A DNA stretch of 64,000 nucleotides from Synchiropus splendidus (lineage: Eukaryota; Chordata; Actinopteri; Syngnathiformes; Callionymidae): contig NC_071345.1 in the NCBI RefSeq assembly GCF_027744825.2, forward strand, positions 14,385,501 through 14,449,500, in the 5' to 3' direction. The notes under the pieces were generated by a model. The model worked only from the letters and a program-made list of their open reading frames with translations, made no database searches and was not told the DNA's origin. This document shows positions 12,510 to 24,420 of the stretch, in pieces. How positions within the stretch are numbered: position 1 is the first letter of the stretch; each line of letters opens with the position of its first letter. The translations under genes were made by a program, and so were the position numbers.

Positions 12510-13070
12510 TGAGCTGTTCTGATCAATAGCCCATTTCCCATTGTTGCCAGAGCTGTTCGATCGCTACACCACGGAATTAACACACCCACTTTAATCTAGG
12601 GGGAGAGGAGCGAGGGGAGGGGTAGAGGGGGAGAGTGGGGAGCAGCTGTGGAGGCATTCTCAAATGAAATCAAATCTAATTGTTATCACTGTAGCCGCTG
12701 CACTTATTACTACCACTGTTACAATTATCCACCCAACCTATGGCGCTTTTTTCCTCTCATACCTGCCGTCATGTGGTGTAAACTGGACGTAAATAATCCG
12801 TATTAGTGTTTATTTGTTTCATTTTGCCGGCTGTAGATTGGATTGGGAGGTTAGGGAAGGGTGGGGGGGGGGTGATGGTGTGGAAGGAGCGGTCTCATTC
12901 CTCGGTGACAGGGAATGGGCTTTGTGGTCAGGTATATTGTGCCAGATAAACTCTTAACATCTGAACGTCTCAATTCAGCAGCGCTGTTATTTCTCCCTCC
13001 ACCAGGGTTTAATGAGATAATACCGTTGTTTTACAAGAGTGGGCTTGTGATCAAAATGTAATCTTGTTAA
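12510..13070. promoter_or_regulatory. CNE-like cluster
   Basis: Three complex sub-blocks: 12510-12600 (TTCGATCGCTACACCACGG, GGAATTAACACACCCAC), 12660-12835 (TTATTACTACCACTGTTACA, GGACGTAAATAATCCG) and 12895-13065 (GCCAGATAAACTC, GGGTTTAATGAGATAATACC). They are separated by G-rich tracts at 12600-12640 and 12850-12880. The texture is typical of vertebrate conserved enhancers. Confidence 0.5.
12850..12885. other. G-rich tract, possible G-quadruplex
   Basis: Runs of three to nine G (12850-12874) with short spacers on the plus strand. Sits between two CNE-like sub-blocks. Confidence 0.35.
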
Positions 13071-14101
13071 ATAGAAGCGGGCCGGCCGCTGAGGTGTCAG
13101 TAGGCCAGTTTTGTCAGCGCGGAAGTCTGGAAAAAAAGGCTAGGAGCGAGGCGCCATATCAGGAAATGGCCACGGACTGTGAGGGGCTGCGAGAAAACAC
13201 CAACTCTAGAAGAGCTTTAGCATGTGCTGATGTGTCAGTCTTTACACGAGGATCTGTATCTGACAATGACGCTTCACACAACGTAGCAGGGATAGGCTTG
13301 TCCGTGTATTACTCGGAATAAGCATGTTTTCCTTCCATTTATCATTACATGAAATCCAAAGACATTTACAACTGACCAGTGTGTCCGCTTACCAAATGTG
13401 TCAAGGGATGATGATGTCACATACGGCATATACAATATATTTAAAAAAAATGTTTTAATGAGCCAGTGGATATTGAAATAAAGGATTTCTTGGCGCTTTC
13501 TACCACATGCCAAACATTTATTTCCACAAGATACAATGTTTGTCATCGGATTGTTTGAGAAGTTTATGTCCGTTCTACTCCGCAGTCTGTGGAACAACGT
13601 GACGTGACTGGCTGTCATGTACATAGCACTGTTTTTATTTTACATCACACATGCCTCCTTTAGCTTTGTTGCTGTACGTAGTGCCAGGAACAGTGGTGGA
13701 AAGTGTCTTCACTTTTAGTTAGCCGATGGAAATAAAACACCTATGATATGAAGATGAAAATCCAAATTAATTGCAATAATAATTACAACATAGAATAACA
13801 AAAAGAATAAAGCCCGTCACGGATGTGCATGGACATGTTAAGTATTTATTTTCTGGGACGTTTGTTACTTTAAACGCGGTGTGTTGCAGTTCTCACACGA
13901 TGAACAGATGCAGCCTCATCTATGTTCCAGACAGGAACCAGATCTGGTGTGAGTCACTACAACCTGGGACGCAGTCAGGAGCTGCTGTAAAGTGCAACTG
14001 CACTGGGTCTGGGACCTGTGGCAATGAACGTAATATTATGCAAGTGGTACTAAGTGAGGATCTCAAGTGAAAGTACGGTACACATTGGAGTTCTGTGTTT
14101 T
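13071..14101. other. Intergenic sequence, nothing recognised
   Basis: Unique-looking sequence. Overlapping short frames on both strands have no recognisable domain. Confidence 0.4.
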
Positions 14102-14127
14102 TTGTTGTTGTTGTTGTTGTTGTTGTT
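14102..14127. repeat. (TTG)n microsatellite
   Basis: About eight TTG units. It gives a glutamine run in a minus-strand frame that is not considered a gene. Confidence 0.9.
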
Positions 14128-14947
14128 TATAGATGATGGATTCTTTTTGGACTACTATGGGTCTGGGTTCTATAAAAAATGTTTTGTCCCCAAAGGTAGC
14201 ATTTTTTCGGCTAAAAAGTAAGAGCAATATAAACAATTGTCCTAGACACTGAATTCGAGAAGGACAATGCCTCAGCTCCTGGAGGAGAGCCTGTCGCAGT
14301 TCTGTGCAGTTCGGTGCACCTGCTGTTGTTCCCCATGCTGGGCGGGTCTTACAAAAGAGGTTCCTACGGCTACATATACTCATGAAAGGGCCATTAAAAA
14401 AAGTGTCCGAAAAGTGCTGAAATGGTTTTCCCTTTCTGCACTACTACTTCTGCAATACCATAAATGAAAAAAACATGTTTAGATCTATAACATAGTGAAG
14501 ATAGTCATAATTGTTTACATGCTAAACGCATCCCCAAGTCTCGCATGAGGTGCACTATCTTGTTAAAGTGCTGTTACAGAATGTCAGTGGCCTAAAAGCA
14601 GCCGTAAAAGTCCAATACTAACTCCATATATATCCAATGAAAAAAGTCCAATCGAATTTAAAAAGCTATATCTGCAACATTTTCTCTGGAAATCAATTTA
14701 CATCACGTGGCTGAGGTGTTGCTAAATCCTGGTTTGGATAAGATCTTCCCGTCACAGGTGTCATATTCAGCGCGTACTGGCCGGATATCTGGATATTAGT
14801 GACCCCAAACTCATGCATACTCACAGTATACATCATAACTGAGTGTAATACCCCCCAAAAAATGTGTACATGAAGTGTGTTATAATATGCAGCAGAACAC
14901 TGCTGAAGTTATTTCTAAAAATCAGCCTTCTGAATGATCGTATAAAA

Positions 14948-15466
14948 CAGGAGTGGCCAACCAGTCAGAGGCCACATTGTTTTACTTTGTTACTGAAGAG
15001 AGCCACATCCTACAAATATGTAAGGTCGTAACGCTCAACCTGAACAGCTGGTCACGTGACTGAGCGTCAGTACAGCGGTTAAAGCTCATCCCTGTGTGTC
15101 ACAAGGTTGATGGTTCACGTCCAGCGTATGTCTCTTGTGCATGTATTTTTAAAATTCATACTTTTTACCGTGATCCTCCTTGAAATATCAAGCGACGTAG
15201 ATAGAAATGTGTGCACAATTTATTTTACTTATATATTTTTTTACGTGGCTCATGCCACCAATAACATGACGCCCCAGTCTGTGGGTATGAGCGACGCTGC
15301 AGACTGGAGCGTCTCATCTTCACTTCACTGAATTACACAACAATGAATAACAGGTAAAACACATGCCATACGTTTAGTTTAGGGAATGACAAAGTTTGGT
15401 GAAGAGCCGCATGAAACAGGGAAAAGAGCCGCATGTGGCTCGGGAGCCTCGGGTTGGCCAGGCCTG
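14948..15466. mobile_element. Complete hAT-type MITE with 8-bp target duplication
   Basis: The 8-bp direct repeat GTATAAAA occurs at 14940-14947 and again at 15467-15474. Inside it the termini are inverted: CAGGAGTGGCCAACC on the left and the complement of CAGGCCTGGCCAACC on the right, 13 of 15 matching. Subterminal 'gagccacat' and 'gagccgcatgtggctc' words are typical of fish hAT elements. The 519-bp length and absence of transposase sequence make it non-autonomous. The intact duplication suggests a fairly recent insertion. Confidence 0.88.
15058..15126 (+). repeat. tRNA-like SINE head inside the hAT MITE
   Basis: 'gcgtcagtacagcggttaaagc' resembles a tRNA A-box region and 'aggttgatggttcacgtcc' a B-box (GGTTCRANNCC), about 45 bp apart. 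This resembles a tRNA-derived SINE promoter. It may be a captured SINE or native to the element, since no separate target duplication was identified. Confidence 0.35.
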
Positions 15467-15499
15467 GTATAAAACAACTCCTGTTCGCGGAAACAGAGC

Positions 15500-15960
15500 A
15501 AATACTACCGCTCCCACCCAAGGTTTTCCTCTTTTAAATCGAATTTGTAACAGTTCATGTGTCGACTTGTTTAATCTCCGTCAAGTATTTCCCCTCACGC
15601 ATCAAAATCTTTACAAGGCTTGGGCTTCATCTGTTGAATATCGGAGTCTGGAGCTTGAGGTTCTGCCCGCGGAGTCTTTGCTGAGCGTCTTCCACTGGGA
15701 CAGCTCGAGGGGGATTCGCCACCGCGGCTTACTCCCCCCTCCTCACCCTCCACCCGAGGCTACCAAACAACTTTTTTCCCCCCAATCTACTCGACTTACC
15801 CTCGTCCTTTTGAAGTCATTTCATAACGGAGCAATTTTCTTGTTAGCGTTTGGCTTTAATTGTGGGTAATTAAGCGTGTTCTGCCGCTATGTGGAGCGCG
15901 GTGCCGAGGACTGGCCAGGAAATTAGCTGGAGTTCAGCTGTGAAATATGGGGTTAAGTGG
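15500..15960. promoter_or_regulatory. CNE-like block
   Basis: About 460 bp of complex sequence directly after the hAT insertion, with GTTTGGCTTTAATTGTGGG and GGTAATTAAGCG near 15848-15873 and several CpGs. Stop codons are scarce, giving a 157-codon plus frame with no recognisable domain. A CT-rich run at about 15728-15790 interrupts the block. Confidence 0.5.
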
Positions 15961-17225
15961 AAGATGGAGTTGTTGAGAAAAGAGGACTGAGGGGGGTCAA
16001 AACTCCTAAACACAGGGTGCTTGTATGAAAAGAGAGTCGAAGAGGAGGAGGGCACATTTGTGGAAACACAAGTTATTACAACATTTATGCTTATGTCTGG
16101 ACAATAGCGAAAAAATGAAACTCAAATTTATCAATGTCATCAATAACACTTCCAAATGTTGAAGCTCATTTTACTGTTTATATCCAAACCACGTCAAGTT
16201 TTTCATTAGAAAATTGCAACTCAATATAAAATGCAGCCACATGATAGTGTTTACCGACAAATATTGTCTCCACGATAAAGTCAAAATAGAGCTAGAAATG
16301 CGTTTGGAAAAAGTTTGAAATGAATAACTGAAACCAAAAACATCAAATAAGGACAGGATAGTGGCAGATGCTATACAAATGAGGGTCAAATATGCGGTTC
16401 CCTGGCCATTTGAGGCCAGTGTGAAAGACTTATTTGGACACAATGTGACGTTAAAGTGCTTTGCCTTTGTTTAGTCACGACTATATATGCAGGTGGCATA
16501 GACTATGGAGTTAGCCACAACAGAAACCATCTATGTTAGTAACATGGCTGTTCACCGGAGACCGGACCACTGTCCTTCAGTTCTGCAGACCGGACCTTTT
16601 CAAGAGCATATACCAAATATCATTGGCCATACTCTGAAGCATGGTGATCCCTGGCGGCGTCTGTTTATATATATTGGTTCTATATTGTATTTAATTTTAT
16701 TAATGCAAATGTATTGTGCATATGCAATGAAGGTATAATTTACCTTCACATCTATTTCCTGTAATATTTAGAGCTATTGTATATTGATTTCTCATTTTCC
16801 GTTACTGCTTTCTTGTTTCTCCAAACACAATATTGTCATTTTTTTTTGCACGACCTATACTTTTGGATGTGAATAGGGGTGTATGAAGTTGGGCTCTTCC
16901 TCAAGATTGCTTTTCTTTTGACTCTTCCATAGTTTCCCACCTTTGCCACTTTACATGCATCTTTGTTCACGTCATTTTCTGAATATATAACTCCACTATT
17001 TTCAGTGATATTATAAACTGGAGACGTAGTTCATATAGCCCCTCCTCTTTATGCTGCTACACTCTTTGCAATACTTCCATCAGCAGAGCCCTGACTACAT
17101 CAACTGTATATTGACAACAAACCTAATTCTCTGTCCATAAAACAAGTCACTTAGAAAGATTACTTCTCTTCTTTGGAAGCGATAGCCTGGTTTTCTTTCA
17201 CAGACCAGCCCTCCTCTCCCCGGCC
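15961..17225. other. Intergenic sequence, nothing recognised
   Basis: AT-rich, no repeat family or gene recognised. Confidence 0.45.
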
Positions 17226-17227
17226 TG

Positions 17228-17720
17228 AGTGGCACTGACACACAAGTGGATTATGGACTTCATATTAAATGACCCTTGATTTCACAGCAGTTGCCCCTGC
17301 ATGTGTTAACGCTCTTCGTTTAACCTCATAACAGCCATAAATGTCAATGATGCCGTAAAGCAGATGAAGAATGACGCTGGCCATTGACTGTACTGTCAAA
17401 TGTTGGGGGACCACTTCCGCCGTCGCTTCCTTTACGAGTCCATCCACTGGGCCGAACATCCACGCTGACTGTAATGAACCTGTTAAAGCCTCTATAAATA
17501 TTGGCTGCTGTGCTTTTACTGATCGTTGGAACGGAGACTGAGCAGCGCTAGCAAACAAGTGGCTGGGCGTCGGAGGTGCTGCCGCTAATACCAAATCAAT
17601 GAAGGGCCGGTCCCTGGCAGCGGGCGCCTTGTGGTGTCTCGACTCCAACAGGATATAATGTGGTTTAGAATAAGCACAAAACCACTTTATTGATCGCCAC
17701 ATTATCGGCGTCTATCGGGA
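17228..17720. promoter_or_regulatory. Strong CNE-like block
   Basis: Nearly 500 bp of complex sequence with few low-complexity words. It includes CCTCTATAAATATTGGCTGC near 17490, CTTTTACTGATCGTTGG, CTAATACCAAATCAATGAAG near 17585 and CCACTTTATTGATCGCC near 17680. It is open for 145 codons on the minus strand, but that translation shows no domain, and CNEs are often stop-poor. It sits in an otherwise AT-rich neighbourhood. Confidence 0.55.
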
Positions 17721-18352
17721 AACTTCTTCACTGTGGCATGTGACAAGTGGAAGAAGGACAGAGCAGAAAAGAAACACAGCCATTCTGGACATAAGAAGTG
17801 GCTTCACGCCTTTCAAACATGACAAAAATATGATTTGTATGTGTATCAAAAATGGGGTCCTTGGTCTCTCTAACTGAAGGCCTCGCTGCATTCACGACAA
17901 CAAGAAACTATTTGGTCACCTATAGACATCTGGGCGACGAGGTGCAAGAGATTAAAGTCGAGTCTCGTACCACTAGTCCAAATCCAGATGCAAGGAGGGA
18001 ATCTCTCCTCGAGTGGAGAAGTTTAATTCAGGCCGCGATGTTGAGTACTGTATATGAAAAATGAAATGTGGCTTATTTTCAGACCAAAGAAAAAAAATAC
18101 AATAAAATAAAACGATAAAATAAATGAATTACAATGAAAGTATATTAACTAGTCAATGGAGACTATTAAATCTACATGAATTATTAATAAGTTAACAACT
18201 TTGTGATGTGATATATAAAAAATTGAAGGGGTTTGGAAAAGACAATATATATTATACAGTACTATTTTGATATCAATATGGCGAAGACATTCTAAAACAG
18301 AACTTAAAACTACATCAAATTCACAAGGTAAAGAAAAAGGTCAAGATAACAG
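17721..18352. other. AT-rich intergenic sequence
   Basis: Ordinary AT-rich DNA leading into the AAAT-rich simple-sequence region. Confidence 0.45.
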
Positions 18353-18424
18353 GCAATAAATAATAAATAAAAATAAAATAAATAAATATAAAATAAATAA
18401 AATAAAATAAATAAATAAATAAAA
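18353..18424. repeat. Degenerate (AAAT)n/(AAATA)n simple repeat
   Basis: Mixed AAAT and AAATA units. A shorter pure (AAAT)n lies at 18636-18656. Confidence 0.9.
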
Positions 18425-18910
18425 GTAGTCATTTTCCAAATAATATTTGATTTATTGAATTACTTTAAAATTCAGCATAATTGTGAAAATACATAACATT
18501 ATCGGACAATTATGTTGTCGGAGGTATGGCTTTGGTCATTACCAATACTTTTCACAGGACCTTTTACTAAAACTTTCGGTTGTACTTCAAGAAATATTCC
18601 AAGTGTTTTGGATATAGACACAACAATCATGTCAAATTAAATAAATAAATAAATAAACTGAACATCTGGCTAGGATGGCTGTAGTAAATTAATAATAATA
18701 ATACATTTGTCATCATAAGTTGCAGTACAAAAATTCACAATTTATTAATTCCCATCACTCATGAAACAAAGAATACTAAATGAGTAGGACAGAATGAGCC
18801 AAGTTATTTAGGACTGTACAAATCCACAAACGCTACATTCATTTGCATGTACTGCTAGCAAAATGCATCTTTTCTGTTGGCTTGTGTGTGAACGGACCGA
18901 CTGCAGTGAG

Positions 18911-18940
18911 TCACACACAGACACACACACACACACACAC
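18911..18940. repeat. (AC)n microsatellite
   Basis: AC tract with one G interruption near 18919. Confidence 0.9.
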
Positions 18941-18941
18941 C

Positions 18942-19985
18942 TTGTTTACAAACACGCTGCATCAGGGACTCAAGTTAGTGTTAAACCTAGGTCCTCTTGT
19001 GAGATGTACCTCCAAACTGAAATCTCTAGGTTATGACATACCAAAATAGGAGAGCTAGTTCCCGTGATTTCAGGGGCCGTACTTCATAAAAGAAGTCTCC
19101 AGAATTAATGCTCAATTTTTTATTATTTTTTTTATACATAAAGCGCTACCTTGTTTTTCTCATGTAGAAGTTGGCTGTCAAAAGACAGACTTTTACACTG
19201 GACATCTGGGTCGCATGTTGTAGAGGACTCAGAGGGCAGTTAATGCATTACCATGGAGCACACGTTTGGAGAAAGCACTGCGGATGACTGAGGGTAAATT
19301 GCTCTGCTCTAAGTCGGAGACAACGGCCAATGTATACTGACACCAGAGGTCCGAATCCGGTTCTGAAAATGTGACATCATGGCGATGCAGAGGCCATGGC
19401 AGCTTAAGTCCTTTATGTTTCCTCACAGTTGAAAGCCTTAAGCTGAGAAATTCAGAGAGCAAAAGTTTGAGGAAGATGACTTTCGATTCCAACTCCTCTA
19501 TTATGATAAGAATAGTCGTAAATTTGAAAACAGATTTTCGCCTCCTCACTTCAAGCTGGTCATGGGTTAAGATACAGCTTGGTGGCCACCAGTCCAGAAT
19601 GCCCACTCGGTCTCAACCTATCTAGCCGGGAAAGGCATATTTGTAGAATACAAATTCAAGAATGAATGAGAGTTGAAGTTGTAATCTAAAACATGTAGGT
19701 TACAGGTCGACCTTTTCCGTGTAATTCTGACGCAGCGCATGCGCATTCCCACACCTGCGTACCTGTCGCTTGAAGTTGCACAACTTTTCCGAGTTTGACT
19801 ACTTTTTAGAGTTGACTTGTCAGAGCACGCTTCTACACACGTGGGTCCTTGAAGATGCAACAAACAAGAAGCAGAAATCTTTCAGGATTTGTAGTCGATC
19901 TGTTTGGACCGGAGAGTCCGAGGATCGACGCATCGATCAATATCCGCGGGAGTTGCTCATGCTTTCCTCTCAAAGCGCAGAATCT
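18942..19985. other. Intergenic sequence, nothing recognised
   Basis: No supported feature. Overlapping 80-125-codon frames on both strands lack recognisable domains. Confidence 0.4.
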
Positions 19986-19989
19986 CCCC

Positions 19990-20500
19990 ACGAGAATAAA
20001 GTATGAGGCGTCTTTCTTCATTATTCATCCAGAGGAGAGCGGGGGAAGCAGGCGTCTTACCTTCACCGATGCTCCTTCATTGACCGGCAGATCCCACTCG
20101 GGATGTTGGGAATCCTGCGCGAGGTGCGCAGGACTCGGCGAGGTCCGGTTGGTTCTGCGTGGAAAAACACAGGAGCCACTTTCAGCGGGGAGGAAAAGTT
20201 GTTGCGGGAGCAGAAAAGTTGCTGTCCGACAGACGGATGATGGACAGTGAGTGGACCAGTGGAGAAACAGTGAGGAATGGGAGATGGATGAGAGCGCAGT
20301 GGGAGGGTGGGAGTGAGAGAGAGAGCGGGAGAGAGAGAAGGGGGGAAGGGGGAGGAAGAGGCGGCCGAACCTCTTCACCTCACATCAGACCCGAGTGCGT
20401 TTAAGTTTCAATCGGCGTGTTTCTGAGCGCTTTCCCGCGGACGTGAGACAGAAAATTGAGCCACGAAGTGCAGAGAAAATATATGTAGACGGCAGAGCGG
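19990..20500 (-). promoter_or_regulatory. CpG island; possible minus-strand first exon
   Basis: CpG-rich segment (TCCTGCGCGAGGTGCGCAGG near 20112, GGACTCGGCGAGGTCC) with purine-rich GAGAGCGGGAGAG-type 5'-UTR texture at 20300-20360. On the minus strand a good donor, GTGAAG|GTAAGA, lies with GT at 20059-20060. An untranslated or mostly untranslated first exon reading from about 20.4 kb down to 20061 is possible. The 117-codon minus frame reads through the donor and looks compositional. No acceptor or downstream exon was found. Confidence 0.35.
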
Positions 20501-20979
20501 ATCGATCGGGTTATAATTTTGTCCAAAGTCGAGGGGGAAAATAAAGTTCATGGAGGAATGAAATCTGAAAACAGATGGCGAATCTCGTCGCTGCTCCTAA
20601 ATAAGATTCGATCTTTGAGAGTGGAGTGTAGATAATATTTGGGAGGACGCTTGATGAAAGTGACGGATTTCTCATTTTGGACAGGTGGGAGTGCACTCGG
20701 AGGGATGAGAAGTTGAGAGGAATTTCAAAACAAGGAATTGCATTTTCATGTATTAAAGCATCCATTCATTTACAGCCCTGTGCCACATTCCATTTTCCCA
20801 TCCACTGCTATTTCGGATGGCTCAGAATGAGGGACCCCGAATGCTCCGGTGCCAGAGTGGAGCGCTCAACGCCAGGGTTCCTCACCTAGAACATCAGCGA
20901 CGGTTCAACTACCATCATGTTTATGTTGAATGATCCAAGCATGTTGTTGCTCTCAAGACACCCTCAACAGAAACTCTGT
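20501..20979. other. Intergenic sequence next to the CpG island
   Basis: Moderate complexity with CGATCGATCGG at about 20499-20510. No gene recognised. Confidence 0.35.
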
Positions 20980-21330
20980 CAACAAACTCCTCCTTTTATC
21001 TGGAGAGAAGCTCTTTGACGAGCCTCTTACAGATGACACAGCTATAATTCATCAGGAAATTCCATTTATAGCTGCTTGCATGGGGATCATGGGGATCCGT
21101 AGATTTTGTTTGCATGGAAACGTTCTAAATAAATACATTTTCGCCATTGAGTGAGTTACTGATGGCAGATTTGGCTACACCAAACTGCATCGCAAGGGCA
21201 GAAACACGAGTGCCATCCTCATGTGGAGGGATTGTTTCCTCTGTCATTCAACAGCAATCATCGCATCGAAGCGCTGGTCACTTTCTTGGAGACATAATGA
21301 GGGATAATTCTCAGGGAAAAAAAACAACGT
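20980..21330. promoter_or_regulatory. CNE-like block
   Basis: Complex sequence with CAGCTATAATTCATCAGG near 21038, TTTGTTTGCATGGAAACG near 21104 (octamer/RFX-like) and GACATAATGAGGGATAATTC near 21290. Candidate enhancer. Confidence 0.45.
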
Positions 21331-22778
21331 GATGCAAAGTACAATCAATGTTTCCCAGGGCAAGAGAGCACGACTGCCTGTTTCTCCTGGATGCAACCAA
21401 GAGCATTGTTCACAAACAAAAGGAGAATGGTGTGAAAATCTTGCTCAGAAATCCATTTCCTCTAAAACAGATGTTTGTTAACTGATGTTGGACTGAAGTC
21501 TTTGACAGAAATCCTGACATAAATAGATGGAAAATCAACTCCAAGGTAGATGACTTAACTGACGGTATAATGGTATACGTATTCCGTATTCCTGTGATTC
21601 TATTCAACCCAGTCTCCAGCATCCTATCACCCCTTATAGACACAGAGGCCTTGACCTTGGGAAGTCCTGCAGCTTCATTCAGATCATCTTCGATTGACAC
21701 TTTTGGAGGCAAAATAAGATGGAAGCTCATGGTAACAGTGTAACTTTCCTATTTATGAGCTCAAACAAGTCTCTTCATGGTCAAGTTTATGCCAAAACAT
21801 ATGTGTATTATCAGAAAATCTGCGGTTGACATGGGTCACAGCTGCTTTGACTTAACACTGAAGAAGAATTGTGAAACGATACAGTAATAACACATATATC
21901 AGGATTAGGATATCAGTTATTCCATGTATACTGAATTGTTGTCAGTGACTTACAGAGTGACTGGAGGTTTTAGAAAATATGGTCTCAAAGCCATCATTGC
22001 GTTGGTATTTTCTTCCTTTTAATGTAATGATAAGAAAACCAAGTGAGGCAACAACACATCCAGTGATTGAACAGTTACATACAAGTCTAAACATTCCCAC
22101 TCAGATTTTTAGCTCCATTTACAAGTGACTCATGAAAGACTCATAGCTGCATGGTGCTCGAAGATCATCTTGGAAAGTCAGTGGCAACTTTGGGATAGAG
22201 GTGTTCGAGTTATAAAGCAAAATATGACAAGCGCTCCTCGTCTGACTCAGCAGCTGCAGAGAATGTGAAGTGCCTCGGTTTGACATTTAAAATTCAAGGA
22301 TTCCACTGGTATTTATTGTCATTCCAGCTCCGTAAGGAAGGAGTGGAATCTATTACTGAGGGACAATGGCAAGATAGCAGGATTAAAATGATCAACAATA
22401 CTCTCCATAAGTATTAAGTAATTAACAATGTCTCTCCACGACGTCAAAGGCCAACTTGATAAAGTGGACAAGTCGATTGTGCCCAGCGATGGACTGAAGA
22501 ACTGTCCAGGGTCTCCCCTCACACTCAACCTGGTACAGCCTCCCAATGTCTTGTCAAGGAAGTAAGCAGTAGGAAATGTCAAGAAATTCATAACCCATGG
22601 AGACCATCCTAACAGGATTGTGAGTTTGTGGCTAGTACAGTTGACTTTGCTGATGTAAATGTCACTTGTGGTGGATAAATATACCCACATTATTTTTAAA
22701 AAGCAGTTTGGTGTCTCAGGCAATTTAAAACCCAAATCCTCTGTCAGGGGCTACCAACTTGAGCGAGAGGTTTGTTAC
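21331..22778. other. Intergenic sequence, nothing recognised
   Basis: About 1.4 kb of mixed sequence. A 138-codon minus frame at 22319-22735 has no recognised domain and is not called. Confidence 0.4.
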
Positions 22779-23260
22779 CTCCACTTCTTCACATCTCCTA
22801 TAGATCCATCCAAAGACCCATTTGCCCCCCTCCTGTCCCTCTCCCACATCCTTTCGAAAGGAACGAAGGAAAAGGAGAGAAAACAAGAATACCAAATAAA
22901 TGAGAAATTTTCGTACAGGCCCCGCTTCCGTGCGTACCATGCTAGCAATAACAATTAAATATCGACCGCTTTCCCGGCCGGAGAGAACCTGAGATACCCA
23001 GAGACTGCCAAGTACCGAGACCCCCTCCTCTCTATTTCTCCCCATCTTCCACATATGCACTCACTCCCTCTCTCTCTCACTCGCTCTCTCCTCCCATCTC
23101 TCGTCACCCCCTCCCCTTATAACACACCTTTTCCTTCTAATCCAAGTCCATCAGGCCAATCTCTTCTAATTTGGTGTATCTCATTTCTCTTGATTCCATC
23201 CCACAACCCATTTCAGCTCCGCTTTTATCATTGCTGATTTGGGGGTGGCCTCTCGGTCAC
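22779..23260. repeat. Pyrimidine-rich low-complexity region
   Basis: C/T-rich plus strand, strongest at 23020-23130 (CTCTCTCTCAC-type words). Creates long spurious frames. Confidence 0.6.
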
Positions 23261-24114
23261 ACTCTCCATTTTCTCTCAATACGGGAGGACTTCCTCACAC
23301 CATGCATGTTAGTTTATCAAAATCAATTATGGGATTAAGATTCGCACGCTGAACCTGTGAGAGACAGCGCTCGAGCTGCGAAGGATGAGTCAGCTTCGGC
23401 AAACCACCTTGTGCTTCTTTTAAATTGAGGGGTTCAGTTCACCTGACCACTTGCTCATGCTTCTCTTCCAGATTGTTTAGAAATGAAATGGATCTTTCAC
23501 GCCCACAATATATTTTGCTGTGTCCACACACCTTTCGTCCAGTCCCGTTATGAATCCATCTATCCGGATTACAAAAGCCAATCTAAGCTGTCATTGGACC
23601 ACAAACACAAGACACCCTGAAGCGGCTAAACCCATCCTTGTCAGTCCCCTCAGTGATCCACCGCAGCACACTCATCTACAACTACAACTTTGGTTCATAG
23701 TCATCAGTTCAAGCTCTCATTGGGTAGAAAGAGCTTAGGCACTCGTTGACCTCGGCCACACTCCTAATACAGAATTGAGTCCATTAAGAATGAAGCGCAA
23801 AGTAGAGATGACAAGGTTTAGCAATTTTATATCCGAGGTCATGGTTCTTATTATATTGAGATTCTTGTCACAAGAGGAGAAGTACAATGTGGATGGTCTT
23901 CTTCTTGATCCTGACTTATATGTTGCAAGGAAAAAAATAATGCCTTTTTCTCAAAGACAGACTGATTTCATTTGCATTACACCCACCATCCGGGATGAGT
24001 TAAATGTGTATAGCATACAGGAGGTACTTAGCCAGCTTAGTCCGTGAACACTGGCTCCTATGAAAGTCTTTGCCTTGCCGTTTGTCTGAAGAGGCTCCCT
24101 GTGAAAGCATATAC
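23261..24114. other. Intergenic sequence, nothing recognised
   Basis: No supported gene. The 90-codon plus frame at 23775 has no recognisable domain. Confidence 0.4.
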
Positions 24115-24420
24115 AAGTAACATCCGACTTACGACCTGCTCGACTTACGTCCACCTGTACTTACGACCACGGCCGGCAGATGCTTAGTTATTTATTTTTT
24201 TAATTCAATGTATGGCACCGCAGCACGTAGCAGCCCAGCAACATGTACGACAGTTACAGCAGCACAGTATCCCAGCATCTCACACTCACACAGCCATCTA
24301 CCACTACAGTATTATCTGTAACCCTCGCGTCGGCTATTTTGAATGGCATTCGACTTATGTCCAATGTCACTTACGACAACTTGGTCGGAACCGATCCCGG
24401 TCGTAAGTCGGATGTTACTT
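24115..24420 (+). mobile_element. MITE family A, copy 2
   Basis: Begins AAGTAACATCCGACTTACGA and ends with the inverted complement (TCGTAAGTCGGATGTTACTT). It shares its whole interior order with copy 1 at 11394: 'accacggccggcagat', an A/T run, 'ggcaccgcagcacgtagcag', 'cacacagccatctacc', 'cgtcggct'. Length is about 306 bp. Its termini are better preserved than in copy 1, so it is the best template for a family consensus. Confidence 0.85.

Noticed and set aside
15396..15869. 157-codon plus frame
   Set aside because: Begins inside the hAT MITE end and continues through its target duplication into a CNE-like block, so it cannot be one natural exon.
17265..17702. 145-codon minus frame
   Set aside because: Coincides with a strong CNE-like block. 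Stop-poor non-coding DNA explains it, and no domain or splice sites support a gene.
20025..20378. Protein-coding first exon on the minus strand
   Set aside because: The frame continues through the apparent donor and its serine/proline/leucine content matches the local composition. Only an untranslated exon remains plausible.
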